A stretch of 38,036 nucleotides of DNA from Chara braunii. Taxonomy: Eukaryota > Streptophyta > Charophyceae > Charales > Characeae. Below, in pieces: positions 1 through 10,198 of this stretch. Made by a program: the position numbers and the translations under genes. The stretch spans positions 1,520,971-1,559,006 of the forward strand of contig BFEA01000146.1 of assembly GCA_003427395.1 (NCBI GenBank), in the 5' to 3' direction. Each line of letters opens with the position of its first letter. Position 1 is the stretch's first letter. The notes beneath the pieces are model-generated. The model searched no databases and had not been told where the DNA came from. It saw only the letters and a program-made list of their open reading frames with translations.

Positions 1-42
<42 letters not shown>
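1..42. repeat. (GA)n microsatellite
   Basis: Uninterrupted AG dinucleotides from the window edge to about 42, followed by purine-rich sequence with A and G runs to about 120. Confidence 0.95.
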
Positions 43-49
<7 letters not shown>

Positions 50-619
50 AAACAGTTGCGATAGGAGAAGAAGAGAAGGGGGGGGGGAAGGGAGAGAGAA
101 GAGAGCGCGGGGGAAGAAGGGCGTGGGAAATAAGGAGGAAGCTCGCATGCGCGGTGCCGATAACAAGAGAAAAGGGCACCAAAACAGTTACAGCTTGCCT
201 ATGTCCTACACCAATTCAAAAATTGAAATCAACATATCCGCGCGCGAAAGTCGACGTGGGAAAAGAAAGTTTTATGCCTATCCATATTCTCACAAAATTC
301 CTAGAGTTTTCTCCGATGTGACCGAGAACATTCATGCAAGGAAAAAGATACGTCGGGCTCCGCTTATTCCGTAGTTCCTAACTGTCGAACCCGATTCCCA
401 GTGCGCTCGCTAAGGCGCGCGAAATTTCCCGTGCATTTCCCGAATTACAACAAGCAGAATTCCAAGAATCAATAGAACTTCCGAAAAATGGGGGCCCAAA
501 CAAGGCGCGCAAAATCAAGAAAAGCGACGAGGGTTCTGTGGGGTCCGTATGATACACAAAGGGGTATTGGGTCAAGGGGGTACGAAAGATAGCACGGGGT
601 CGGGAAGTGGTTCGTCACA
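1..619 (-). repeat. Element A, 3' LTR (partial, runs off the left window edge)
   Basis: This segment is repeated in direct orientation at 12519-13115, with about 95 percent identity by eye and many C/T differences. Similarity stops abruptly at 619, where the minus strand starts TGTGACG. It begins with a (GA)n tract that is also present in the other copy, so the LTR continues beyond position 1. Plus-strand ORFs inside both copies differ mainly by amino-acid-changing substitutions, so they are not under selection and are not annotated. Confidence 0.7.
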
Positions 620-628
620 TATGTGACG
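613..628. other. 16-bp perfect palindrome at the LTR junction
   Basis: CGTCACATATGTGACG is its own reverse complement. It consists of the LTR tip (TGTGACG) and an inverted copy of the same seven bases in the adjoining internal sequence, separated by TA. The TGACG core is also what plant bZIP factors bind, but nothing here shows a regulatory role. Confidence 0.6.
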
Positions 629-645
629 AGCAGGGGGTTCCAAAA

Positions 646-1377
646 TTATGCGATCTCCTGATTGCATGAAAACTCGAACAAAGGGAATATGAGGGGACGA
701 AGAAGCAGGAAGAAGTACAAGGAACGAAGAAGCAAGACGAAGTAGAAGCTTGGATCAGCATGATGAGCTGGCGACAACATCCGTGGCAAGATCTTCGTGA
801 AGCATGCTGGCTCGTGCGGTTTCGGATCCCGCTCTCTGCAACCCTGTCTTATGCAACCCCCTGTCTTTCGAACTTCGGAGATCGTCCAGGTGGCACCATC
901 ATGGTCCATCAGATCTCTGTGTGCTCTGCACCCCCAGTCCAGCGCAGTCGATCGAATCAGAGCATAAGTTGATGTCATCGTCAATGGCGTGATCTTCGCG
1001 AAACTGCTGATTCGTACCGCTCGGAGGACACGTGGCACTTAACGCCGTGTGGGAATGGGGAAGTAGACATTATACATGGGGGGGTGTCGACGGGGAGGGT
1101 TGGGGGGAAGTGGGGGTAAGTATCGGTTCATCCCTCCCTCCGTGATCTGGAGCTCTTCATAGCGGATGATCCGGTGAAAGCGGGGAAACCGATCGCCGCT
1201 TTGGGGGAGGGAGGCGAGGTAGTCAGGGTAAAAGGTGGAGAAAGTGCGGAAGAGTGCCGCGCGAAACTGCTCGTGATGGCGACACGTAGGGATGGTTCCT
1301 GTGATTACGCAATAGACTTCTACTGTGTTACTCCGTTGACACGCGGCACTGAATAGGAGGACGTGTAGATAGAACAT
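646..1377 (-). pseudogene. Possible C-terminal continuation of the element A accessory ORF
   Basis: A minus-strand frame is open from 1377 to 646 except for one TAA at 1039-1041, which a CAA-to-TAA change would explain. It overlaps the end of the accessory ORF (stop at 1320) in another frame. Its first part (for example QFRAALFRTFSTFYPDYLA and RFPRFHRIIRYEELQI) has the composition of a folded protein, whereas the last 40 residues are hydrophobic and aromatic and may be chance translation. I recognise no family. It may be the shifted C-terminus of the accessory protein or simply an open frame in 3' internal sequence. Confidence 0.3.
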
Positions 1378-3064
1378 GGGGTTGGTGGATTGGAGGGAAC
1401 TTCAAGGGTGGGGATGGACGGTGACGGCGGGACGGGTGGAGTAAAAGTGCTCGAAAGTATTGGGAGGAAAAGGATTGCGAGGGAAGGTGACGGGGGTAGA
1501 AATCTGGGAGAAGGTAAGGTAATCAAGGGGACGGCGGGATAATGACCGGGGACGAAGGCCGATTCCCTGCATCGATACGTGGACGAACTAGGGGACGGGT
1601 TGGGGTGGAGGGGGAGGGGGGATCGGCTCCGTCTCTGTCGCGATGCGCTCGGAGCCGCGGTTGCTGATCCGCCATCTTCGGGCTCGGGGGGCTCTGGATC
1701 CCTGGTTGGGTTGTCGTTGATGCACAGGCTCACCCCGCTGGCGATCTTCAGCTGTTTTTTCCCGGCGGCGATCTCTTCCCTTCTTAGTACCGGTTCGGGC
1801 TCTTCCGCTTCCGTGCCTGTGCGCGACGCTTCTTTCGGCAAGTCCTCCCACTCCGATCCGGCTTCCTCTTCTTCGTCTTCTTCTTCTACTTCCTCGTCCT
1901 CTTCACTTTGCTCTCCTTCGCTGTACTCACTATAACTTCCCTCCTCCGACGTTTCCTCGTCGGCGTCGCCCTCTTCTTCAGTGACTTCTTCTTCCTCTTT
2001 AGGCGCCTCCTCAGGATCTTCCTTCGGATAGAAGGCGCGGTCAATGATCCCATACGGCTTCAAGTACTCCTGCCGCGATGGCAGAGTGCCATCACTCCCA
2101 GGTTCCTCCAAGCAAGCAGTCCACTGAAGATACGGTGCTAATGCCCTTGTGATGACGTGCGGAGCGGGACTGTCGTCGCTTTGCGAAACGATGTTGAGGG
2201 AGAGATCGTCAGCCAGTTGCACGAGCGGGATGATGAGTTCTTGAGTAATCGGCTGGTGATGGACCGGCCGCACCGATCCGAAGAGAAAACCTAGAAGATC
2301 ACCTTCCACGTCCGTTCTCCAAGCCTACAGGATCAACAGCTCCAGGTACTCGATGCACGCAGGGTGCTCACTGGTCCGCGTCCACGTCACCTGCACTCGG
2401 ACCAAGCACGCAGATAGATCGACAAAGGTATCGCGCCACACCCGCCAATGCCCAGGATCAAGGAGCGGAACAGCAAGAGGCTCGAGTAAGAAAGAAAGGC
2501 GAGGATGGAGATCGGATTGCCAGAAGGTGGGGAAAAGAGAGGGGAGACCAAAGGTGGAGAGGGGAGCGAGGGGAGCGTCGCGGTTCATTGGGGGCGTTGG
2601 AAGGGGATGAGGGCGGGGAGTGCGACTGCCGGCTGGCGCGGAGAAGTGCGGATGTCGAAGTCCGTCCCGGATGTCGGGACTAGATTGTACCCTGGATGCA
2701 CGAGACCGTGATGCCACTCAGTTGACAGCTTCTGCGTCCACTCTCGCAAGGAGGTCAAGATCGCGGTATGCCGCAGTGGGCTGATCGTGCTGATATCGCC
2801 GCTGAAGGCAGCGACTGTGGTGATGTGGCTCATCCCGAGAGCCGCTCGTCGATGAACTGCCACCACCTCCACCAATATTACTGCCTGCCGACTCCCGGCG
2901 AATCGGAACGCAGCTGCAGCACACACTCCCTCGGTGCAGAAAAATTGTGCTACTCTTCGCAGATCAGGACTGAGCCGCGGATGACGAACTTTCCGGATCT
3001 CGGAGATGTAGCCACGTGGCTGTAGCAGATGATCGCTAAGAGCTCGCTCCATGATTAAACTCAT
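1320..3064 (-). pseudogene. Element A accessory ORF of unknown function, 3' of integrase
   Basis: The start codon at 3064-3062 overlaps the integrase stop (3063-3061) as ATGA, a layout typical of termination-reinitiation. The first frame (3064-2585, 159 codons) is replaced by a second frame open from about 2717 to 1320, with one internal TAG at 2325-2327 explainable by CAG-to-TAG. A frameshift therefore probably lies between 2717 and 2585. The product would be roughly 550-600 residues: a moderately hydrophobic N-terminal half, then a very Glu-rich stretch (about 1800-2025 on the plus strand) and a Ser/Pro-rich tail with RQRRSRSP. I see no transmembrane helix, so an envelope-like role is not supported, and I recognise no domain. 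Position and overlap suggest an element-encoded accessory protein; its function is unknown. Confidence 0.5.
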
Positions 3065-4796
3065 GGCGAGGACGGGGAAGAAGATGAAAGAGGGGAGCAG
3101 GAAGGAGAGAGCAAGGCGGGAACTAGATCGTCTTCGCCCTCTTCTTCAGCAGATGAGGGAGATGGAGGGAGATCAGAGGGAGAGAGGGGACGGATATAAG
3201 AGGTATGGAGGACGATGGGAACAGAGCTATGGCTGGCGCTTGCCTCGGGTGCGATGCGCACCGTGTTGGCACCGTTGGGTCCGAGTTCGACAACGCGGAA
3301 ACAACCAGAAAACTTGGGAGTGATTTTCCGGTCGCGTGCACATTTACATATCTGTACCAGGTCCCCTAATTTATATTGATGTTGGGGACCGGCGTTCCCA
3401 TTTCGGGCCTCGTAGCTACGGACTTTCTTTCATGGGCTAGATCAGTCATTTTCTATTTTTTTCGGGCCAGCTTCGGAACGACCCGTTCCATTAAATCGGC
3501 ATACCTTTTGGCCTTGGTCTTAAGGACGGCACGCGTGTCTCTACCCCCTGCTTCAGCAATTTCCGAGTTGCCCCGATAATCGACACATGGGAGGCTATTG
3601 GTTTGAAGCTGGAAGGGGGTGAACCCCGTGGATTCATGAGGGGTGGCCCGGTGAATTCCGACGATTTGGTATACGACCTCGGGCCAGGGGCGCGTGTCAC
3701 GCGCCGCTAGATTTCTACGGAGGGCAGTCTTAATCATGCAAATGGCATTTTCGGCCAACCCGTTGGACTGGGAAACGTGGGGTGCCGTGTGTCGAAGCGT
3801 AATGCCTCTTCGTGCGAGTAATTCCTCTACCTCACCTTTGAACTCGGACTCATTGTCGGTTAGAATTTCTTCCGTATCTAGGTGAGTATAGAGAAACCGA
3901 TCGATGTACGTGGCTATCTCTGCGGCCTTACGGGTCTTGCAGGGGTATACTTCGATGTATTTGGAAAAATGGTCTATTAAAACTAAAAGAATGGAATATT
4001 CGCAACGGTTCGGGCCAGGTGGCACGTCGATATCTGTCGTGTCCATACTGACTCGCTGGAAAGGGCGATGTACTTCTATCGCCAATATCGTGTTTGATCC
4101 CCGTATTGGGGCACGATCGGCGGCACAGACCAGACAGTTGGCGACTACGTATCTTACATCGTCCCGTATATTAGACCAGAACCATCGATTCTGATCTATA
4201 GTTGCCTCCGTGACACGTATTGCGAAGTGAGCGGCCTGTTCTTCGTGAGCAGATCGGGTCCAATCATATCTCTGGAATGGGTGAGGAACCGTCAACCACA
4301 AACCCGATCCGTCAGATTTACGCTTTTTTAGGTGACCGTTGATCCATCGGTAATCCCGAGATCTCTCGGTAGCCCAACGTCTGTCGTGCTTAGTGAGATG
4401 ATCCAATGGTAACCCAGCCAGCTTAGCCAATAGGATTTTATCCGTCCAGACCTCTGCTCGTCGGTATTTCTTGTCATATTCAGGGTCGCCCGTACGGGCA
4501 GCCTCAAATCGAACCTCCGTAGGCAGTTTGTCTGTCCTACACAGAGGGCATTTCCACTCCCTACTACTTGTTCGATATCGAACACATGCACCGTGTGCAC
4601 GATTGACACACGTGGCACAGTTTACACACTCAACGGATCCGGTCTCAAAAGGATGGCAATTCATCCCATATACCCGTGTGATACACGTGCAAAAATAGCA
4701 GAATCTGTCGTGAAGGGTGGCAAAGAAGGCCGAGCTGGCTAGAGGGCCGGAATCAGCAAGGGAAGAAGGGGTCATGGAGACAGGTGGGGTAGCCAT
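3061..4796 (-). pseudogene. Element A integrase with N-terminal PHD finger (separate ORF)
   Basis: The ORF starts at its own ATG (4796), 64 bases after the stop that ends the RT-RNase H frame (4861-4863). Residues 33-86 match a C4HC3 PHD finger: C33-x2-C36, C60-x2-C63, H68-x2-C71, C83-x2-C86, with the diagnostic Trp at 81, two residues before the seventh ligand. Next come the integrase H-x5-H and C-x2-C zinc site (NCLVC) and the catalytic core: Asp in VSMDTTDID, Asp in LTDNESEF and Glu in GLAEN about 35 residues later, so the DDE triad is intact. Frame 2 stops at 3453 after LARKK; the next frame carries the C-terminal SH3-like part (KLGDLVQI, KFSGCFRVVELG) to the TGA at 3061. The switch falls at an A7 run near 3461-3467, and two CGA-to-TGA-type stops follow. 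Integrase inserts element cDNA in the nucleus; a PHD finger could read histone tails. Confidence 0.8.
4539..4700 (-). other. PHD-type zinc finger domain (integrase ORF residues 33-86)
   Basis: All eight ligands follow C4HC3 spacing (C-x2-C, C-x2-C-x4-H-x2-C, C-x2-C), and a Trp sits two residues before the penultimate Cys, as in canonical PHD fingers. A RING would need a different His position and lacks that Trp. PHD fingers commonly bind methylated or unmodified histone H3 tails; that function is inferred from the fold only. The domain itself contains no stop or frameshift. Confidence 0.75.
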
Positions 4797-4860
4797 TATG
4801 AGAGAGGAGGAGAGAGCGAGTAATCAGGGTTGCAGAGGTCAGAGTGAGGCTACGTGTCAC

Positions 4861-7800
4861 TCACTCCTTTGACATAATTTTCACTTGTCCGTATCGCGGT
4901 CCGCTCTCCTGCTTCGGCTCGTTCCATGAAATCACTTCTTCACTTTTGAGAACCTTCTCGGGTTGGTGCAGTCATGTCAACCCGTCAGCATTCCCGTGCC
5001 TCTCGTGCTTCCGATGACGAATGTCAAAGTCCATGCTTTGTAGCACTGTTGCCCATCTCCCGATCATGCCCGAGTAATCCTTAGACTTCTTCAGGGCTAA
5101 TAATGGCTCATGATCGGTGACCAGTGTGAACTTCCGCCCATACAAATATGCTCGAAAGTGGTTGATCCCCCACAGAGCTGCATAGCATTCTCCTGTCGGG
5201 GCGGCGTAATTGCGCTTGCAAGCAGGCACCGATTTAGACGCGTATTCCACCACTCATTCGAGTCCGTCGGGTCCCACCTGGGCCAAGATCGCTGAGATTG
5301 TCTCCGGCTGCCAGTCCGTGATGAGGACAAAAGGCTTCGCAGGATCCGGTCTTATAAGGACCGGGGCCGAAATAAGGGCTGCCTTGAGTTTCGAAAACGC
5401 CTGGTCACACTCTGGCGTCCAGATCAACGGCTGATCCTTTTTCAGCAGATTCGTGAGGGGACCCTCAATAGCCGCGAAGCCCTCGATAAACCTTCGGTAG
5501 TATGAGGCCAGACCCAAAAAGGCGTGAACTTGAGTAATAGTCGTGGGCACAGGCGCGTCTCTCACGGCTGCCACCTTTTGTGGTTCCGGTCTGAGTCCCT
5601 GGTCGGTCACCACGTGTCCCGGGAAGGAAATAGTGGTGAGAAAGAACTGACACTTTTCCAGCGCCACCTTGACTCCAGCATCTCTCAATGCGTGTAGCGT
5701 CCATTCGTTGTGCTGCACATGCCCTTCGTAAGAACTCGAATAGATTAGAATATCATCCATATCCACGATTACACAATAATTGATGATGCTCTGCACCAGT
5801 CGTGTCTTCCGCACAAAGTTTTGAAAAGCCATATTCATGGCTCGTTGGAAGGTTGCTGGAGCATTGTAGATGCCCATCGGACATCGAACCCACTGCCAAG
5901 TTCCTTCAAACTGTACAAACGCCATTTTTGGACGGTCCTCCTCTTGAACAAGGAGATGATGAAACCCATGTCGAACATCAAACTTACTGAAAAATCGAGC
6001 ACTCCCAATCGTATCCAACAACTCATCAATCCGGGGAAGGGGATACACATCTTTGATCGTGATATCATTCAGCTTTCGATAATCGATGCATATGCGAATC
6101 CCTCCGGCCTTTTTGGGCACGATTACCACGGGAAACGACCAAGGTCCTATTACAGGTTCGATCCATCCATTAGCCTCAAATTCCTTGATTCGCTGAAACG
6201 CGGCCGCCCGTTGGGCTGGCGAGTATCGATAAGGGACGCATTTAATGGGCGGATGATCTCCTGTAAGGATGGCATGCTCAATCACGTTGGACAGTCCGAT
6301 ATCGTTATCGCGCACACTTAATACCTCCACGTACCCATTCAAGACGTTAATCAGTGATTTTCGAAATTCCAAGGGGACGTGAGAAGGCAGGGTGACGGTC
6401 GGTCGATCCGGTATCTCCAAGGGTATGTCGATCGACCCATCAGGCCGATTCGGTTGGTCATGTACACTAGAAAAAATAGAGTTGCTGGTGCGGACAGAAA
6501 ATACAGTCGCGATCATTTGAGATTCAGCAAGGCTAATCATCTCGGTCTCTTTAGCTTCGGCGTGAGTTTCCGAATCAACCGAGGTTCCTTCTATTGTTAG
6601 TCCGGTTAAATCCACCATTTCCTGCATTAGATCGGGCACATCGCTAACAGGAGCTTCGGCATCTTGTTTAATCAGAGCGATGGTCGCGCCTGTCGTAAGC
6701 AGTGATCTTGGAAGGGAAACAAAAACATCCAGGTATTGTTTCGCCTGTTGATAGCGTATTCGTAGGGAAAGTGTTCCCTCGTACAAGGTGCGAGGGGATT
6801 CCAAATCGTCTGCCAGGTCAGATATTTGCAGGATGGGTTCTCCGAGAAAGGTCGAAGGACTGACCTGGGTTTCCATGGGCGCGAGAGCGCCGTCTTCCAG
6901 ATGGAAGGTTCTGACGGCTCTGGGGATCATCCGAAACTCCTCGGGGGTTTCGTGCTCGAAAAGTTGGACTAAGTGTTTCCATTCGCTCTCGCTAGGCATC
7001 TCTTCCCCGCACTCCTGTTCTTCAAAACCACTACTGTCATCCGTGGATGAAGACTCCTCGTGATCGGGACCTTGAATCATCCCTATCCGAGCAGGGTTAG
7101 GATTTCTTTTTACTGCTCGGGTTGAAATCCGCAACGGAACCGTCTGAGGCTTTCCTCCGGTTTGCGTAAGCACCAACTGTTTGGAATCGAAATGCAGGCG
7201 GGCACCTACCGCCATTGCCCAAGGCAATCCCAACAATACCGAATATGAGTGCACATCTATGACTAAAGCGTTAACGAGGACGTGCACTCGTCCAACCTTC
7301 ACGACCACATTCTCGATGACTCCTACAATATTCATTGCTTCCTCGTCGGCAGAGACGTATTGGTCCTTGCCAGATTGAGGGACAAACGAGTTGAGTCGGC
7401 CCATTCTTTTTACCGTGTCTAATGATATAGCGACCGTAGAGGAGTCGGTGTCGATTAGAGCGTTAAAGGGTTTGCCCCATACCTGGCAATCACATTCAAC
7501 ACTTTTCCACAGCACTGGTCGAGCTCTCACGAAGTGATCTTTCTCTGCTAATGAAATTGCAGCTACTCGCGCTGCTTCAGGTTCAACATCTTCAGGTTCG
7601 GGCGATGCAACATTCTCCGCTCCTTCCTTCTTCTTTTTCAGCATCCGTTTTACGTTGGTACGTAAAACGTTTTTGATTATTTTGACATTGTTGCAGCAGC
7701 TTGTCATTCGCTGCTTCGGATATAGTGAGCAAATGCCCCACCGCGACCAGAACACGAATGTCCAGCTGCTTAAGCGTTCTTCGGACATCGATTTCACCCG

Positions 7801-8160
7801 TCTGAAACTATGGTCCGGGGTTAGATTCGCGTTCGACCCATTCAAGATCATCCTGCGCTGGTCGGATTGCTCCGATCATTCCGGCGAGATGAAGGTATTC
7901 GAGTGGATCGAAGTTCCCAAGGTCGATGCAACTGCCATTGAGGGGGAAGGGAGCTCAGGGGCGTACGCAACGATCTCCTCACTTCGGGCCGTATCCATTA
8001 GTGCGGCCACTCGTCCTTGATTCAGAGTTACGGGGGTTGCAGCAGGTGGGGGTTGATTTCATTTCGGCTGCGGGCAGTCCCTAGCGAAATGCCCAGGCTG
8101 TTTGCAATTGTAACACTCGATTTTCCCTGCCGGGTTAGTTGGGTGAGGGAATTGCGGCAC
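4861..8160 (-). pseudogene. Element A zinc knuckle, protease, reverse transcriptase and RNase H
   Basis: One minus-strand frame runs from the CCHC knuckle (8074-8115) to the terminal TGA at 4861-4863, broken by TGAs at 8059-8061, 7876-7878, 5254-5256 and 4972-4974, which CGA-to-TGA changes would explain. The protease active site (7444-7452) reads DTD where the family has DTG or DSG; the second conserved block is SVLLGLPWA. RT has the usual blocks (IEPVIGPWSFPVVIVPKKAG, FSKFDVRHGFHHL, NAPATFQRAMN), but the YxDD box (5752-5763) reads DMDD and lies after an unusual insertion of about eight residues. RNase H follows (VEYASKSVPACKRNYA, TDHEPLLALKK, NADGLT). These enzymes mature Gag-Pol and copy element RNA into cDNA. 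The frame ends without integrase, which is encoded in a separate ORF. Confidence 0.85.
8074..8115 (-). other. CCHC zinc knuckle (element A nucleocapsid)
   Basis: Fourteen codons give CYNCKQPGHFARDC, a perfect C-x2-C-x4-H-x4-C knuckle, which binds element RNA in Gag nucleocapsid. It sits in the protease/RT frame, one frame away from the upstream gag ORF, so an indel near 8200-8216 separates it from the rest of Gag in this copy. Confidence 0.9.
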
Positions 8161-8165
8161 GTGTC

Positions 8166-9104
8166 CTAGTGCAGGTGGAGGAGGTAAAGCGGGAATGATG
8201 CAGGGGCAGATCGAGCAGACGCCGGGTTGGGCTTAATTAGTCTGCTCATTATCTGTTCCATTCGATCCATGTGAGCCGCCTGCATTTGGACCAGGTTGCT
8301 CATCCATTCAGATTGCTTGGTGGTAGATTTATAGATCATCTGTGCTAAGTGCATGTTTGTTATGGCCATAGGGGAGGAATCTTGGGAGCTTCTGACCGTT
8401 GCTACCGGTTGAGTCATTGAGAGGGGCGGAGGAGGGGGAGAAGGAACTGACGGAATATTAGAGGCAGCCCCTGCGGGAAGGTTATGATCAGGCCGAGGGT
8501 AGAAACGTTCCACCGCTCGTAACCACGATCATCTTTTCGCCGCTACATCTTGGATCGTGTCCGTAATGTCTTTGTCTCCCTACCTGATATATTTCTTGGT
8601 ATCCGCCAGGTCCAACTCAAGTGCCTTAGCGATGATAGCGGATAGCTGGTGCGCTTTAGGGGGAACCTTTTTCTGCAACTTACCTTTTAACGTCGGACTT
8701 CGCAGATGATCGATGAACACATCTCGGGCGGATTTTTCATCTCGCCCTGATTTGTCTAACGTAGTTTAAAATCGATCCACGAAGTCAGGCAGTAATTCCC
8801 CTGGTCCTTGCGGTCGAGTCTTGAGCACATACCAGGCGGCGTCTTCGCTAACTGTGTCAAATCTAGCCAGGAAGGTTTGCTTAAAGGTGTTCCAGTCTAC
8901 CCACGTGTGTTTCCTAAACCAATCGTGCTTTGTGTTGTGAAGCAGCAAGGTGAGGACGCGGCGGAGATCTCCCGTGCCATACCCTTGAGCTTCGACGACT
9001 TCCAACCAAGCTTCAGGGTGGGTGTGATTAGGAAAGAAAGGAAAAGGGGCGGGAATACTAATAATTACCCTGGGGGGCGCTACGTTACCATCTGCCATCG
9101 GCAT
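8166..9104 (-). pseudogene. Element A gag (capsid) relic
   Basis: The frame can be followed from an ATG at 9104 (the open stretch begins at a GTG at 9140) to 8166, broken by TAA at 8766-8768, TAG at 8580-8582 and TGA at 8529-8531, each one C-to-T change away from CAA, CAG or CGA. The capsid-like part includes HPEAWLEVVEAQGYG, WFRKHTWVDWNTFKQTFLAR and ELLPDFVDRF, typical of retrotransposon Gag (an aromatic-rich helical core followed by an F-x-D-x-F-type segment). The C-terminal part is Met/Gln-rich (MSNLVQMQAAHMDRMEQIMS), likely helical. A frameshift then precedes the zinc knuckle. Gag would form the cytoplasmic particle. The gene lies just downstream of the PBS, as expected. Confidence 0.75.
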
Positions 9105-9221
9105 AGCTGGTATAGCCGCACCAGCTCTAGACCTGGTCACAGGGCGATCTCGATGAGCGGGTTGAGGACTTCTTCTACCTCTCGCCAGCTCGACTTACTA
9201 TCATCAGAACCGACACGTGTC

Positions 9222-9235
9222 GGCTCCGATACCAA
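9222..9235 (-). promoter_or_regulatory. Element A primer binding site (initiator Met tRNA type)
   Basis: On the minus strand the sequence TTGGTATCGGAGCC differs by one base from the common plant retrotransposon PBS TGGTATCAGAGC, which pairs with the 3' end of initiator Met tRNA. It lies about 120 bases upstream of the gag ATG on the same strand. It marks the 3' limit of the 5' LTR at about 9236, although the expected CA dinucleotide is not directly next to it. Confidence 0.75.
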
Positions 9236-10198
9236 CCCCACACCCTGTGCTGTCTTCCGTTCGGAGTGTTAAAGGTGCGGAATGAAGGCCCAGAAAAACA
9301 GCAAGATGGGGTGTGCCAAGGATTGTTGGAAAATTGAGTGTGGGGATACAGACATAACTGAAATCCCCCGTGTTGGCCCGATGAAGTAAGTCGGTTGCTT
9401 TCGCGCGTCGCGGAATGCGCGCGCAGGCACGGCGCGAAAAGAGAAAAATCCAAATTCAATCCAAAAAGTATTGTCGAGCTTCCCACCGCGCTACGGATCT
9501 TCGTTTAAAGCGGAATGGCTTCGGCACACTCAGCCTATCCCGACGTGGCTCGTTAGTCCGTTCTGAGTCTGACGTGGATGGTCTCAGTCGCGTGGCTCTT
9601 TCCTTGTGCTCGTCCTCACTCCGTATCCGGTAATGGAAGCTCGATCGAAACACTGGCACTCAGTGCACAGGGCTCGAGGCCAATGGGGCGCCACTTCCGT
9701 CCACGAAATGACGATCAACTCGTTAAATGGCAACAATACTAAGTAAGGTGGAAAGTGCGTATCGATAATGACAAAGCCCGCAGCCACGAACTCGGAACAA
9801 CGATTTTCAGGAGGGAAGTAATATTGCCCGCCGATGTGTGTGACAGCTTCCCACACGTCCCACTCGCATACACGTGTCCTTTCCTCGTTGTAGGGGAAGG
9901 GGCGCGTCGACGAGGGAGATATGGAAGGCTGGCGCCCGATCGAGGAACGACCGTTAGTCCACATGCCAATCAATCAGACGGAGTTTACGCAAATCCTCGA
10001 GACGTCATCAAAAAGCACAAAAAGAAATAATTAGTACCTTGCTACCTTTGGTCACGAGAGAAGCAGCTTACGGAACCCGCACAATCATGCATTAATCGGG
10101 TTGGAGTTCCGAGGGATCAACCCGCGACTCAGTTTGAGCAGACCCGATCAACTGAAACTTGGGGCGCCTAGCTTTTCGAGGCTGCCTCACCGACTACC

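Noticed and set aside
123-374. Plus-strand ORF conserved in both LTR copies (also 12643-12870)
   Set aside because: The two copies are similar only because the LTR is duplicated. The differences between them are mostly amino-acid changing, so there is no sign of selection, and it is antisense to the element.
646-1038. Envelope-like transmembrane protein from the hydrophobic end of this frame
   Set aside because: The hydrophobic run is aromatic and comes from a pyrimidine-rich strand of a purine-rich stretch, with no signal peptide or Cys pattern.
1579-1935. Ser-rich plus-strand ORF opposite the accessory ORF
   Set aside because: It is the complement of the Glu-rich tract of the minus-strand ORF (GAA/GAG read as TTC/CTC and TCT/TCC).
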